From the NCBI GenBank assembly GCA_002238445.1, contig MPML01000001.1, positions 1 through 64,000 on the forward strand: a stretch of 64,000 nucleotides of DNA. Reading direction: 5' to 3'. Of this stretch, positions 35,994-45,886 are shown piece by piece (position 1 is the stretch's first letter; every line of letters begins with the position of its first letter). The notes below the pieces were generated by a model. That model had not been told where the DNA came from, ran no database searches, and saw only the letters and a program-made list of their open reading frames with translations. Made by a program: the position numbers and the translations under genes. Source of the DNA: Caldilineaceae bacterium bin5 (GTDB lineage Bacteria; Chloroflexota; Anaerolineae; Caldilineales; Caldilineaceae).

Positions 35994-37058
35994 TCACGTC
36001 GCCTTCGCTCGTTCCAGACGGGCCTGCGCGGCGCCAGTGACAAGGATATTGCGGGCCCGGTCAATGCCGTCGGCAACACTCTGGGCCAGATCGAAGAGAT
36101 GAAGAATGACTCCAACCGTCAGACAAACTTGCTCGGTCGCCTCACAACGGGACGAGGCGATAACAGCCGCGTTGAGCGCGGCATGGCCTGCGGCGTCAGC
36201 CGGCGCGGGCACGCGCACGCGCTCTGTGTGGCCAAGGGAAGCAGGATCCAGGATTAAATCGTTGGCCGCGTCCTCGGCAAATACATGTGATTTTCGCCCG
36301 ACCGCCATTTCAACCGACCCCTCCTCCCCCTGAACAATAAAGCTGCGTTTGGTTCCCGTCTGTACGTCCCGCAGGCGCTCGATGTAGTTCCCATGAAAGA
36401 AACCGCTTACCTGATAGGGAGCATTGGCGGGGTTTAGCAACTTTTCCACACTATTGAGAACAGTTCGAAGGCCAAACTGACGTCTCAAAGGTAGCAGTGC
36501 GTGCCACTGAGGGGCAAAACGGGCAGCCGCCAAGTAGCCGACGCCGACCGATTCAATCATGCGCTGCACATCTTTCGGATCAAGGTCGTCGGCCACACCC
36601 ATTGCACGCAGAACCGGCCCCGGGCCAATTCCAGCCTTGGTAGGTACTTCTTCATCGCCGTGCAACACTACCGGCATCCCGGCCTCTGCAAGAACGATGG
36701 CAATGGCCGGCGCCAGTTGTGCACTATTGACCTTGCCGTCATAGGGTACAGCCAGATCGAGCAGCCCTTGTACGCGCGGAACAATCTGCGTGATCGTTTC
36801 CGTCCGCAGCAGTTCGGTAAATCCCCGGATCTCGTCAACGGCCTCACCTTTTACCCTCTGGGTAATAAGGAAGGCGCCAGCTTGCGCTGGAGAGCAGGTC
36901 TGCTCAACGATCTGGCGCAGAGCTTCTACCGACTCCTCATAGGTGAGGTCGCGCTTCAGTTTCTCTCCGCGGCCGACCGCCTTTATGAAAGGGATGAAGG
37001 CGTCCGGATCCCGGTCCGTTTCATAGATGGAAAGAGATTCAGAAGTCGTGGCCAGCAT
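35994..37058 (-). CDS. Anthranilate phosphoribosyltransferase-like protein (TrpD2/YbiB type)
   Basis: Glycosyltransferase family 3 fold, 354 aa. The N-terminal helical domain has RDLTYEESVEALRQIVEQ and SPAQAGAFLITQRVKGE. The core has LDLAVPYDGKVNSAQLAPAI, VVLHGDEEVPTKAGIGPG and LLPLRRQFGLRTVLNSVEKL. The PYDGK and HGDEEVP segments fit the TrpD2/YbiB side group, which binds nucleic acid in E. coli, rather than TrpD proper (HGNR). No other trp gene is nearby. It is the last gene of a minus-strand set with the nitrite/sulfite reductase, 50 nt after the preceding gene. Confidence 0.85.
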   Translation of the reverse strand: MLATTSESLSIYETDRDPDAFIPFIKAVGRGEKLKRDLTYEESVEALRQIVEQTCSPAQAGAFLITQRVKGEAVDEIRGFTELLRTETITQIVPRVQGLLDLAVPYDGKVNSAQLAPAIAIVLAEAGMPVVLHGDEEVPTKAGIGPGPVLRAMGVADDLDPKDVQRMIESVGVGYLAAARFAPQWHALLPLRRQFGLRTVLNSVEKLLNPANAPYQVSGFFHGNYIERLRDVQTGTKRSFIVQGEEGSVEMAVGRKSHVFAEDAANDLILDPASLGHTERVRVPAPADAAGHAALNAAVIASSRCEATEQVCLTVGVILHLFDLAQSVADGIDRARNILVTGAAQARLERAKAT

Positions 37059-37108
37059 CCGGTTTTGTCCTTACTGCCCGGTGTGAGATAGGAAGAGGAG
37101 AACGGCGC

Positions 37109-37717
37109 TCAGTTAACACTTTCCAGTTGGCTAAGAAGAGTGTCCACGTTAGGAGCGGATGGCGCGTTCAGTTCGAAAGTCAACGGCTCGCGTTCGTCGT
37201 TGGCCACTCGAGTGAGGGTGGCATCACTCCCAAATAGCGCGGTCAGGTTTTCTGCGAGTTGGGCCTGGGCAGCATCGGCGGCGGAACTGACGCCGTCGCC
37301 ATTGGAGGAAGCGTTGGGGTAGCTCAGTCTGTCTAAGAGAACAATAGTGGCGCCGTCGGTACGCAGCTTCAATTTGCCAGCCAGTTCCACATCGTTTTCT
37401 GCCAGCTTTACCCCGTTCAAGGCCTGAGTCAGCGTCGTGCCCAAAGCATCTGACAAGCTGGGTCCAGCGTCACGTTTGCGGACATAAAGGAGGCCGGGTT
37501 TGCCGTCGGTAAAGTCAACGACATAGTCAGCCTCGTGACCGATGAGAAATATCGCCGGCCCGTCCAGGATATGTTTGTAGTCGGCCACGTCGAGCAGCAT
37601 CTCATTCGACACGACATCTTCCCGTATCCAGCGGTGAAAGACAGGAATGAAAGTATCGACGTCGACCGAAAGCTCCTCAAAATAAAACTTCACGCACAGG
37701 CGTTGGGGTGCAATCAT
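37109..37717 (-). CDS. Uncharacterised protein of the reductase locus
   Basis: Product of 202 aa from ATG 37717, with GGAG 6 nt upstream; the frame is open 19 codons further. No family name recognised. The N-terminal part is well formed: VKFYFEELSVDVDTFIPVF, then HRWIREDVV, LLDVADYKHILDGPAIFLI, GHEADYVVD and GKPGLLYVRKRD. The second half is helical and acidic. I recall similar proteins beside siroheme reductases in other bacteria, but cannot check this. It sits between the reductase (74 nt upstream) and the TrpD2-like gene, all on one strand. There are no cysteines suggesting an electron carrier. Confidence 0.8.
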   Translation of the reverse strand: MIAPQRLCVKFYFEELSVDVDTFIPVFHRWIREDVVSNEMLLDVADYKHILDGPAIFLIGHEADYVVDFTDGKPGLLYVRKRDAGPSLSDALGTTLTQALNGVKLAENDVELAGKLKLRTDGATIVLLDRLSYPNASSNGDGVSSAADAAQAQLAENLTALFGSDATLTRVANDEREPLTFELNAPSAPNVDTLLSQLESVN

Positions 37718-37791
37718 CTTTTGCTCCAGCGGCAGTGAATTGTAGCTCGTGGACAGTCGCTGTTGTGCCAGCAACCGTCCACGGGCCGGGT

Positions 37792-40050
37792 TTAAATCTC
37801 AATCAGGACATTGCCGCCGACTTTGGATTCGCAAACATGAGTGGCCTCGATGAACAGCAGAGCCTCCTCGATCAGCCGGTGGGCGGAATCGTTGTCGGGG
37901 TTCGGATTGGGGTTATTGTGCCGGTCCAACAGGTACTGGCCGAATTTTCCCTTCGCATACTGATCGAAGAAGAGTTCAGTATCGAAAAAGCGGCTCTTGA
38001 ACTCCTCTACAATGCGATCAGGACTGTCGCCCACGTCAAGGAACTGGGTCCGCACCAACGCTCTGGCTGCCTTGACCATCGACGAATAGGCCATCGCGTC
38101 TGCCCGCGCCGGGTCGTTCTCATCCAGCGCGACCTGTGCCTCGAAGGCTTCCGACTCAGCCGGCGAAATCTCCATCGAAAAGAGTGAGACAACCTCGCCG
38201 GCACATTCGCCGATGCCGATATCGCCGAGGCTGAATACGCGGGGATCGCCCCAATCCGAGAAAAATTCTGGTTGCTGCTCAAAGTCGGGCAGCTTCATGA
38301 AGGGCTGAATCATACTGCGGGCTTCCTTCTTGCCAATACGGCCGATCCACTCCTGGAAAGTTTCCCCTTTGGACCTTTCCTCCACATAACGGTTAGTGAT
38401 TACATCGACTACCTCGGGAACAGTCTTGGAGGGGACCGCGCCCACAGCCAGACCGTAACTGCCTGCATTCTCACGCCACATGCCTCCCAGGACAACCTGG
38501 AAGTGAGGCATCTTAAAGTTACCGGAGCGGCGGCTGTTGCCAAAGAACCCTATGTCGGACACGTGATGCTGGCCGCAGGAGTTAAAGCAGCCGCTGATCT
38601 TAATCTTCAGGTCCTTGATCGCGTCAGGCAAAGAGGCGCTCTTTACGGTGAGTCGTGTGCGGAGTTCACCGGCAAGCCCCCGCGAAGAGGCAATGCCCAG
38701 CTTGCAGGTATCGGTACCAGGGCAGGCCGTAATGTCGACAATTGTGCCTGCGCCGGCGTCGCCCAGGCCGATTGCTTTCAATTCTTCGTACAAGTTAGGC
38801 AGGTCAGAGTCGGAGACCCAGCGCAGGACGATGTTTTGCTCCACGGTAGATCTGACATTGTCGCCGACATATTTGCGGGCGACGTCAGCCAGTTCCCACG
38901 TCTGCTTCGAAGTCAGATCACCCAAGGGCAGGTTTACGGTCACAACGCTATACCCATCCTGGCGCTGGCTATAGACATTAGTTTCAAACCACTGGTTGAA
39001 CTCGGAAGAGCCCACCTGGCCGTTCAGGAAAGTCGGCGGCCTTGTCGGCTTCTCTTCGTAATGGGGAAGCGTATCGAGATAGGCTGTCCAGCGGTCATCG
39101 TGAGGCAGTGTCTTACGCTCCTCTTCAACGAGGCGGCGGAACTCTTCGATGCCAACTTTAGCCACGAGGAACTTGATGCGGGCGCGGTTTCGGTTCCGCT
39201 TTTCCCCCAGCCGAGCGAAAACGCGCGACACTGCCTGCGCCTGCGGCAGAATCTCCTCTTCCGGCGTAAATTCGCTCAGCACTTTGGCCTGGTGGGGTAC
39301 CGTCCCCAAGCCGCCACCCACAAAGACCTTGAAGCCGCGTTTTGGCTTGCCGTCCACCTCTTGAATCTGGGCGAGGTAGCCAAGGTCGTGCATCATCACC
39401 AAACCGCAAGCCTCGCTTTCGCAGCCCGAAAAGGCCGGTTTGAACTTACGCCCGAAATCCTGCACATCGTCATGGCCGAGCAGGAAATCTGCAAAGGCGT
39501 TGGAATAGGGTGTGGCGTCAAAGGCCTCTGTACGGCAAACGCCGGCAAGATGGCAGCAGGTCACGTTGCGGACGGAATTGCCGCAGGCTTCTCGAGTGGT
39601 AATGCCAACCGAGGCCAAACGGCGCATCATGTCCGGCGTATCCTCGATATGCACGAAATGCAGCTGAATATCCTGGCGGGTGGTGATGTGCAATATACCG
39701 TCCGAATATTCGTCGGCGACCTGGGCTAGCACATCAAGCTGTTTCGGTGTCAGTCCGCCGCTAGGCACTTTGATGCGCTGCATCCCAGGTGCATGCCAAA
39801 GCGTATCGGGCCCCTTGAAGCGCTCCAATTCCTCAAATGCAAGCTCCCGGCTCTCGAAACCGTCGTGCCGCTGGCCATTGTCGTATCGTTGGCCGTACAC
39901 GCCCCTACGCAGACGCGTTTCGGCAAAAACCTTTTCGTCAAGTTTCCCCTGGCCCATCAGCTCCATCTGGCCCTCAAAAATATCAATCTCATGGGCCAGT
40001 TCAACGGGCATATCATCCGAAAGAACGTCTTTCCATCCGATGTTCGACAC
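37792..40050 (-). CDS. Nitrite/sulfite reductase (siroheme, 4Fe-4S) with C-terminal helical extension
   Basis: Assimilatory ferredoxin-type reductase, 752 aa from GTG 40050 (AAGGAG 7 nt upstream). It has two ferredoxin-like half repeats and two siroheme-reductase halves. The second half carries the cluster/siroheme cysteines in CPGTDTCKLGIASSRG and SGCFNSCGQHHVSDIG. The first half has ACGNSVRNVTCCHLAGVC and SGCESEACGLVMMHD. After about residue 590 comes an extra 160 residues, including ADAMAYSSMVKAARALVRTQ and FFDQYAKGKFGQYLL. These resemble the HEPN-like helical tail found on some reductases of this family. Nitrite versus sulfite as substrate is undecided. It is first of three genes. Confidence 0.9.
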   Translation of the reverse strand: MSNIGWKDVLSDDMPVELAHEIDIFEGQMELMGQGKLDEKVFAETRLRRGVYGQRYDNGQRHDGFESRELAFEELERFKGPDTLWHAPGMQRIKVPSGGLTPKQLDVLAQVADEYSDGILHITTRQDIQLHFVHIEDTPDMMRRLASVGITTREACGNSVRNVTCCHLAGVCRTEAFDATPYSNAFADFLLGHDDVQDFGRKFKPAFSGCESEACGLVMMHDLGYLAQIQEVDGKPKRGFKVFVGGGLGTVPHQAKVLSEFTPEEEILPQAQAVSRVFARLGEKRNRNRARIKFLVAKVGIEEFRRLVEEERKTLPHDDRWTAYLDTLPHYEEKPTRPPTFLNGQVGSSEFNQWFETNVYSQRQDGYSVVTVNLPLGDLTSKQTWELADVARKYVGDNVRSTVEQNIVLRWVSDSDLPNLYEELKAIGLGDAGAGTIVDITACPGTDTCKLGIASSRGLAGELRTRLTVKSASLPDAIKDLKIKISGCFNSCGQHHVSDIGFFGNSRRSGNFKMPHFQVVLGGMWRENAGSYGLAVGAVPSKTVPEVVDVITNRYVEERSKGETFQEWIGRIGKKEARSMIQPFMKLPDFEQQPEFFSDWGDPRVFSLGDIGIGECAGEVVSLFSMEISPAESEAFEAQVALDENDPARADAMAYSSMVKAARALVRTQFLDVGDSPDRIVEEFKSRFFDTELFFDQYAKGKFGQYLLDRHNNPNPNPDNDSAHRLIEEALLFIEATHVCESKVGGNVLIEI

Positions 40051-40242
40051 AGTCGTCTCCTTGCCTATTTGCGGGTTCGCCGCCGGTGTGACGGCTTGGA
40101 TGAAGCCGGTAATCCAAAGCAGCGATCTGAGCCCAATCAAGGACCAACCTATCCGCTGCTACAAGGGGGCGGCCAGGAGAGGAAACGAAGGAACACTCCA
40201 GTCCTGCCCTTTTGACTTCCAACTGGTTTCTAGTTGCTCGTC

Positions 40243-40272
40243 ATTGTATGGCAGACGAGCTTGAATTGTCAA
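40243..40272 (-). promoter_or_regulatory. Promoter for the reductase operon
   Basis: Reading the minus strand: consensus TTGACA (40272-40267), an 18-nt spacer and TACAAT (40248-40243). This leaves a 5' leader of roughly 185 nt before GTG 40050. Confidence 0.7.
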
Positions 40273-40421
40273 GCTGCTTCTGTCTGGGGGTGCGTCCCAA
40301 ATTGTATATTAAGTCAGGTAAGGCCAAGGGTCGCAAGTAAGTTAATGTGGGGCTGGCTAAGTAGAGTTGAGCGCAGGGCGAGCATAGCTTGAGCGCCTAG
40401 ACGGGACCAGCGCATACCGGA

Positions 40422-41050
40422 TTGCCTGAGGCGCTGCTGGACGACTCTACGGCCGCTCCGCGTTTTCTGGACCGGATCGAGACGGAGGTGGATGCCCTTG
40501 CACAGATGGTGCGGGAACTCCTAGAGCTTTCCCGAATCGAATCAGGCCAGGTTCCATTCAGCTTCCAACCGGTGCCGGTCAGTGAAACTGTATTGACGCC
40601 GGTGGAGCGACTTCAGCCACTGGCTGCCCGAAGCGACATCAACCTTATCGTCGACCTGCCGCACCGCCTCCCGCGAGTCTACGCAGATGCCGAACGCATT
40701 CATCAGGCGATTACTAATTTGGTCCATAATGCCCTGAAGTTTTCGCCGGCAGGGGGTCGGTCAAGATTTCAGCAGATGCGCAGCTCGAGAGCCAGCAAGT
40801 CAAGATTTCTGTCTGCGATGCCGGCATAGGCGTTCCCGCGGAAGACAGGGACCGCATTTTTGAGCGGTTTTACGAGACAGATCGAGCGCGTGCAAGCCTG
40901 GGAACCGGTCACGGGCTTGCCATAGCAAAGCATATTGTTCAGGCGCACAGCGGCCGGATCTGGGCAGACAGTGTCGAAAGCCGGGGCAGCACGTTTTCGT
41001 TTACTCTTCCTGTCGCGCCGAATGGTGAAGGGAGCCGGACGAAGAGCTAG
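40422..41050 (+). pseudogene. Broken histidine kinase remnant (PhoR-like)
   Basis: Remains of a sensor kinase lacking the sensor, membrane part and phospho-accepting histidine. The first frame gives the second DHp helix and start of the ATPase domain: RFLDRIETEVDALAQMV, RELLELSRIESGQVPF and [17 protein letters not shown]. At about 40748-40755, in a GGGGG run, reading shifts by one base. The other frame continues [53 protein letters not shown] and [10 protein letters not shown] up to a TAG at 41048. The single indel could be a sequencing error, but the missing N-terminus makes decay more likely. No response regulator is adjacent. Confidence 0.85.
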
Positions 41051-41223
41051 ACATCTTTCTCAGTTGCGCCACCGGTTGAGGCTCCCGCTTTCCACGCATT
41101 CTTACCTCACATTCTCTCCTCACCGGCAAGCTGCCCGCTAACTTCCTCTTAACCGATCCCTAAGCCCCTATTTGCAACACCTGTACTTAGCGTTAATCGG
41201 GTGGCGTTATTCTGTTATCTGAC

Positions 41224-41685
41224 ATGAAGAAGAAAACAATTCGACCTCGCCCAGAAGAGATTAGAGAGTCACAGGCTGCGTCAACAACGCGCGGCGAATG
41301 TCAAAGGGTCATGCGAACTGGGCTGCAAGAAATGAAAAGAGGGCAGATGCTGCCAGCTTCACTTGAGAGATTCATGCTCCTCCGCCAGATCGACTCATTC
41401 CACAAGGTCTGGCTCCTCCTGTTTTTTCACCAACGCTCACACGAAGACGGGATCAACCGAGATTATTTGCGGCAGGTGACTTTTGCGGACGCGCAGACGC
41501 TGTATGAGGCAGTTGACGAACTTCAGGACGCAGGGCTCTTGATAGCGACTGGAGAGGCACTAAGCCTCAGAGATGCTCCGGAGGTGCATTCTGACTTGGA
41601 CACGATGGCACGCGTTTTTGAGGATCCGCTGGGCCGACAGGATCTCCTGCGCAGGCTGTACAGGCGTGCTTCGGTTCCGTTGTAG
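41224..41685 (+). CDS. Hypothetical protein, possible winged helix
   Basis: 153 aa from ATG 41224, the first codon of the open frame. The N-terminal 40 residues are basic and polar. The centre, WLLLFFHQRSHEDGINRDYL then FADAQTLYEAVDELQDAGLL, has the helix/turn/helix spacing and the LL-strand pattern of a winged-helix domain. No cysteine pairs or membrane segments. It lies downstream of the broken kinase and alone on its transcript. The call as a gene rests on protein-like composition; the function is not known. Confidence 0.55.
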   Translation: MKKKTIRPRPEEIRESQAASTTRGECQRVMRTGLQEMKRGQMLPASLERFMLLRQIDSFHKVWLLLFFHQRSHEDGINRDYLRQVTFADAQTLYEAVDELQDAGLLIATGEALSLRDAPEVHSDLDTMARVFEDPLGRQDLLRRLYRRASVPL

Positions 41686-41798
41686 ATAGTTCTTTCGGAG
41701 TGGTCAGTGTTTATTGAGTTTAGACTGCAAATAGGGGGTAAACATGGTTGGCTAGACGCATTGCTGGGGAGGAATGGGCAGGGTGGCGAGCAAGGGCG

Positions 41799-41854
41799 GG
41801 GCGTTGCGGGGGCGCAGCCCCTGCACAAGGGAGGCCGCCTGCGGCCGACCGCCC
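41799..41854 (-). repeat. Y-shaped hairpin repeat, copy E
   Basis: Same orientation as copy A, so the motif reads on the minus strand. Outer GGGCG (41799-41803) / CGCCC (41850-41854), inner GGGGC/GCCCC (41809-41821) and GGCCGC/GCGGCC (41833-41846). The right flank to about 41925 still resembles the 286-bp element (for example CGCGAACTGATTGTGGGTG against TGCGAATCAGTTGCGGCTG), but its left half has diverged and no clear ends remain. Confidence 0.75.
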
Positions 41855-41939
41855 ATATACAAGAAATAAGGAGTGGGAGATCCCTTCGCTCGCCCCAGAC
41901 AAGGTCGCGAACTGATTGTGGGTGAAACGTTGCGGATTT

Positions 41940-42773
41940 CATGGCGCAGCGAAAGTGGGAGCTACGAATCGACACAAAAATTTGGGATGCACACTTGTCT
42001 GGTTGTCCTGAGAAGGAAGTGCTTTTGAGATATCCCCAGCCTACCAAATTCTGAGACCGCGTCCCGCAGGCGTCACTACATACAGAGCCGGTCTGCAATT
42101 ACCTCCCACCCTTCGAAGTTCAGCATTGGGTTTGATAGACACATAGTTTACAGATTCCGTTCGTGAAACTTGATCTTAGTGGGCAAAAGTGATTCGAAGT
42201 CCCGCATTGGACTACTTTCTCAGGCTCGTTCCTATTCACCACCGTGAAGGTCCCTCCATTTTGCCTACCGCCGCTCCCCAGCGGCCCGACCCTTTTGGAT
42301 GTGTCGCCTGAAACGAAGAGGGAAAGACCTCCTTTTTTTCCCTAGTTTTTTGGGCTTGGTCTTCAGATCACGTATACTTTTTTGGGTAAAACATTCAAAT
42401 TGCGTCGCCTCGCCCCGTGTAACCTTGCCGACGCCACTATTAACCCTGTGCCAAAGTTCGTTGGCGAATTATTGGGATCTGATGGAAGGTTGCCCTGCTG
42501 TCTCTCGGGCCGTTCAGATGTCATTGAGGAGAAATCCACACGCAAATGTAACCCAGCAAACTACCTGCCAGGTCCAGATGAGTGACTTACAGCACTCGCA
42601 GGGCATCGATCTGTCGGTGGCTGCGGCCGTTAGAAGCGCAAAGAGATGGCTGGTGTTACTCCCCTTGATTAAGGTACCTAAGGCAAAAGGCAACAGGATC
42701 TTCACATTCAGGTGTTACGCTGGTAAGCGGCGGCAGGTTTAATTCCAACGTGAGAGAACCCAAGGAGTCAATA
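41940..42773. other. Gene-free stretch before the M16 peptidase
   Basis: About 830 bp in which I see no supported gene. A 147-codon open frame at 42299-42742 has no ribosome site and a composition unlike the neighbouring proteins. Several A/T-rich runs occur near 42330-42390. No tRNA or known riboswitch was recognised. Confidence 0.45.
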
Positions 42774-45700
42774 ATGAAGAAAGCAGCGACAATATCGCCG
42801 GTTGAGTCCACCTCAGGGCAGACTGCCGGGACGACAACCATGCGCAAGTTGAAGAACGTAAAGCTTCTTGCTGGCCTTCTTGTCCTTTTGGCATTGCTGG
42901 CAAGCGGTTGCGAAGGGATCGATTCTTCCTCCCCGAATTCGTCGGCAGCGACAGAGTCCAGCGCGGAACAGGCGGAGTCGCCGACACCGGCGGCAGTAGA
43001 ACAGGAACAGGCGCAAGCATTTCTGGATCTCGACAGCGAAACGCTTGACATGAATGCGCCCATTGCCATGGATCCTGCTATTCGCAAAGCGAAACTGGAC
43101 AACGGCCTGACCTATTACATCCGCCATAATACAGAGCCTGCCAATCGCGCCACACTGATGCTGGTGGTAAATGCAGGCTCAGTGCAGGAAGATGACGACC
43201 AGTTGGGTCTAGCACACTTTCTTGAACACATGATGTTCAACGGCACCGAACGCTTCCCTAAACAGGCGCTCATAGATTACTTCGAAAGCGTCGGCATGTC
43301 CTTTGGGCCGGACGTAAACGCCTACACCTCTTTTGACGAAACAGTCTATTTTCTGGAATTCCCCACGGACGACGAAAACATAATTGGGACGACGTTCCAG
43401 GTTGCAGAGGATTGGGCAAGCCGGGCGACTATTTCCGATGAAGAAGTGGAAAGTGAACGCGGTGTCATCCTGGAAGAGGAACGCTTGAGAGACCAAAATG
43501 CCAGCGGCAGGTTGAACAAACAGCTGTTCCCACTTCTGCTGGGCGATTCCCGCTACACTGACCGCATGCCGATTGGTGACATGGAAATTGTCCAAAACAC
43601 GCCGCCAGAAACTTTGCGCAGATTCTACCAGGACTGGTACCGGCCCGATCTTATGGCGGTAATCGTGGTGGGCGACATCGACGTTGACGCCATCGAATCT
43701 AAGATTACTGAGCATTTCGGCAGGTTGACGGCTCCGGAAACGGTCCGGCCCAGGGTTTCCTATTCTCTGCCCGACTATGAAGACACCGGCTATCTGATCC
43801 TCACCGATCCGGAATTCCCGGTTACACTTGCCCAAATCATCTACAGACAAGCCGCCGCTGACCTGAACAATGCCGGAGTTTTTCGCGATAGACTGATCGG
43901 CAATCTGTTCTATACCATGCTCAATTTCCGGCTCGACGATATCACCAGAGAGGCTGATTCGCCGTTCCTTGGGGCCTTTGTCAATGAGGGGCAGTTGATA
44001 CGGGGTGTCAACTATCAGGTAGTTGGCGTGCAAGTGCGCCAAGGCGAAGTCCTCTCAAGCCTGGATGCTGCCCTGACCGAAGTGGAAAGGGTGCGCCGTC
44101 ACGGATTTACAGCCGCCGAAGTTGAACGAGCCAAGTCGGACATATACAACACCTACGAACGGCTTTTCAATGACCGTGAAAACCTGCGCAATCATTCACT
44201 GGCCAGCGAATATAGCCGCAACTTCCTTGAGAACGAAACCGTGCCAGGCATTGCCGTGGAATTTGCTTTGGTTGATCGATTGCTTGAAGGTATCAGCCGC
44301 GACGATGTGAACCAAAGGGCGGAACAGTATGTTGGTGGCAGCAACCGCTCCGTATTCGTAGTCGGCCCTGAGCGGGATGCCGACAGCCTGCCCACCCAGG
44401 AAGAACTCGCAGCCGTTTTCGAAAATGTTCGAATCAAGCAGGTTGACGCCTACCAGGACATTGAGGCCGTCTCAGCCTTGTTGACCGTGATACCGGAGCC
44501 GGTTGAGATTCTTTCGCAGCAGACGGATGAGACCTACAACATCACCGAACTCACACTCGCAAACGGTGCCAGAGTACTGCTCAGACCGACCTCTTTTAAA
44601 GAGGAAGAAATCCTGTTCAGCGCCTTCAGTCCCGGCGGTTCCTCACTGGTCACCGATGAAGACTATCCTGAGGCGGATTTCATTGACAGCATAGTCAGCC
44701 AGAGCGCCGTCGGCGACGTGAGTTATGCATCGTTGCAGCGGCTATTGGCTGACAAGTCGGTTTCCGTCGCCCCTTACATCAGCGAACTCGAAGAAGGATT
44801 CCACGGCTTTTCCGGTAAGGAATATATCGAGACGCTGTTCCAGCTTATCTACCTGTACGGCATTGCGGCCAACGCTGATGACGACGCCTTCGCCACGCTG
44901 AAGGACCAGTACACAGAGTCGTTGCGGAATCGTGAACTCGATCCCCGCAGCGCCTTAACTGATGCCTTCATCCAAGCCCGCTACGGCGATTCGGTACGAC
45001 GAAAGGTTCCTACGCTGGACATAATCGATTCGCTGGATCTTGAACGTGCATTCGCCATCTATCAGGAACGATTCGCCGATTTCAGCGACTTCACCTTTAT
45101 CTTCGTCGGAAATTTCGACGTCGAGCAGATGGTCGATTGGTCGCAGCGATACATTGGCAATCTGCCGTCACTCGACCGGACTGAGACTTGGCGCGACGTG
45201 GCACCGGACCCGCCCGTTGGTGTGGTGGAGGTTCCGGTTTATCGCGGACAGGATGAGCAGAGCTTGACGACTATCCTTTTCACCGGACCCGGCGAAGACA
45301 CTTTGGATAATCGGTTGCATCTGCGAATGCTGGAAACTATCCTCGATATCCTGATGCGGGAAGAGTTGCGAGAGGCGCTTGGCGGAGTCTATGCCTATGG
45401 TGCTTCCGCCTCGATGGAACCCGACCCGGACAGCCTCTACGAAGTCTCCCTCTACTTTGGCAGCGATCCTGGCAGGGTTCAGGAATTGGTGGATGCGCTA
45501 TTTGCGCTGATTGCCGAAGTGCAGGTGGACGGGCCCCGAGACGATCTGCTGGAGAAGGCTAGAGCGCAAATCGTGCGCCAGCGCGAAGAACAGTTGGAAC
45601 AGAACAATTACTGGCTGAGCGTTCTGGAGTACTTCGCCGCGGAAGAGAATGTAAATCTGGAGAACTTCCTTGACCTGGAAACGGTGCAAAGCCGTGTCGA

Positions 45701-45800
45701 GGCGGTTACAGCAGCAGAGGTTCAGGAGTTGGCGGTAGCTTTCCTGCCGCTGGACAGTTACATTTTGGCTTCGCTGTATCCCGAGGATTTCGAACAGTAG
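42774..45800 (+). CDS. M16-family zinc metallopeptidase lipoprotein
   Basis: Large two-unit insulinase-type protein, 1008 aa from ATG 42774 (AAGGAG 8 nt before). A lipoprotein signal is present: KLLAGLLVLLALLASGC with Cys about residue 45. A second ATG at 42840 would place that signal at the very N-terminus and may be the real start. The zinc motif HFLEH is H148-F-L-E151-H152 (LAHFLEHMMFNGTERFP), and the downstream glutamate lies in VESERGVILEEERLRD. The C-terminal half is the usual inactive M16 repeat (REELREALGGVYAYGASASM). Probably degrades peptides outside the membrane, like PqqL-type proteases. Confidence 0.92.
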   Translation: MKKAATISPVESTSGQTAGTTTMRKLKNVKLLAGLLVLLALLASGCEGIDSSSPNSSAATESSAEQAESPTPAAVEQEQAQAFLDLDSETLDMNAPIAMDPAIRKAKLDNGLTYYIRHNTEPANRATLMLVVNAGSVQEDDDQLGLAHFLEHMMFNGTERFPKQALIDYFESVGMSFGPDVNAYTSFDETVYFLEFPTDDENIIGTTFQVAEDWASRATISDEEVESERGVILEEERLRDQNASGRLNKQLFPLLLGDSRYTDRMPIGDMEIVQNTPPETLRRFYQDWYRPDLMAVIVVGDIDVDAIESKITEHFGRLTAPETVRPRVSYSLPDYEDTGYLILTDPEFPVTLAQIIYRQAAADLNNAGVFRDRLIGNLFYTMLNFRLDDITREADSPFLGAFVNEGQLIRGVNYQVVGVQVRQGEVLSSLDAALTEVERVRRHGFTAAEVERAKSDIYNTYERLFNDRENLRNHSLASEYSRNFLENETVPGIAVEFALVDRLLEGISRDDVNQRAEQYVGGSNRSVFVVGPERDADSLPTQEELAAVFENVRIKQVDAYQDIEAVSALLTVIPEPVEILSQQTDETYNITELTLANGARVLLRPTSFKEEEILFSAFSPGGSSLVTDEDYPEADFIDSIVSQSAVGDVSYASLQRLLADKSVSVAPYISELEEGFHGFSGKEYIETLFQLIYLYGIAANADDDAFATLKDQYTESLRNRELDPRSALTDAFIQARYGDSVRRKVPTLDIIDSLDLERAFAIYQERFADFSDFTFIFVGNFDVEQMVDWSQRYIGNLPSLDRTETWRDVAPDPPVGVVEVPVYRGQDEQSLTTILFTGPGEDTLDNRLHLRMLETILDILMREELREALGGVYAYGASASMEPDPDSLYEVSLYFGSDPGRVQELVDALFALIAEVQVDGPRDDLLEKARAQIVRQREEQLEQNNYWLSVLEYFAAEENVNLENFLDLETVQSRVEAVTAAEVQELAVAFLPLDSYILASLYPEDFEQ

Positions 45801-45820
45801 AATTACGCGGTAGCTCAGAA

Positions 45821-45858
45821 GGCAGCGAGCAGGAAACTATCCACTGCTCGCTGCCCTT
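45821..45858. terminator. Strong hairpin between M16 gene and convergent small genes
   Basis: Perfect 12-bp stem GGCAGCGAGCAG (45821-45832) / CTGCTCGCTGCC (45844-45855) with an 11-nt loop. The T-run after it is weak (CTTTCCCC). It sits between convergent genes and may work in both directions. Confidence 0.65.
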
Positions 45859-45886
45859 TCCCCGCAAGTCTAAGCAGTTTCACGCT

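Noticed and set aside
38272-39729. Plus-strand open frame of 485 codons
   Set aside because: Antisense to the well-supported nitrite/sulfite reductase; no ribosome site and no family features.
42299-42742. Open frame of 147 codons before the M16 gene
   Set aside because: No ribosome site, irregular composition and no domain; kept as gene-free DNA.
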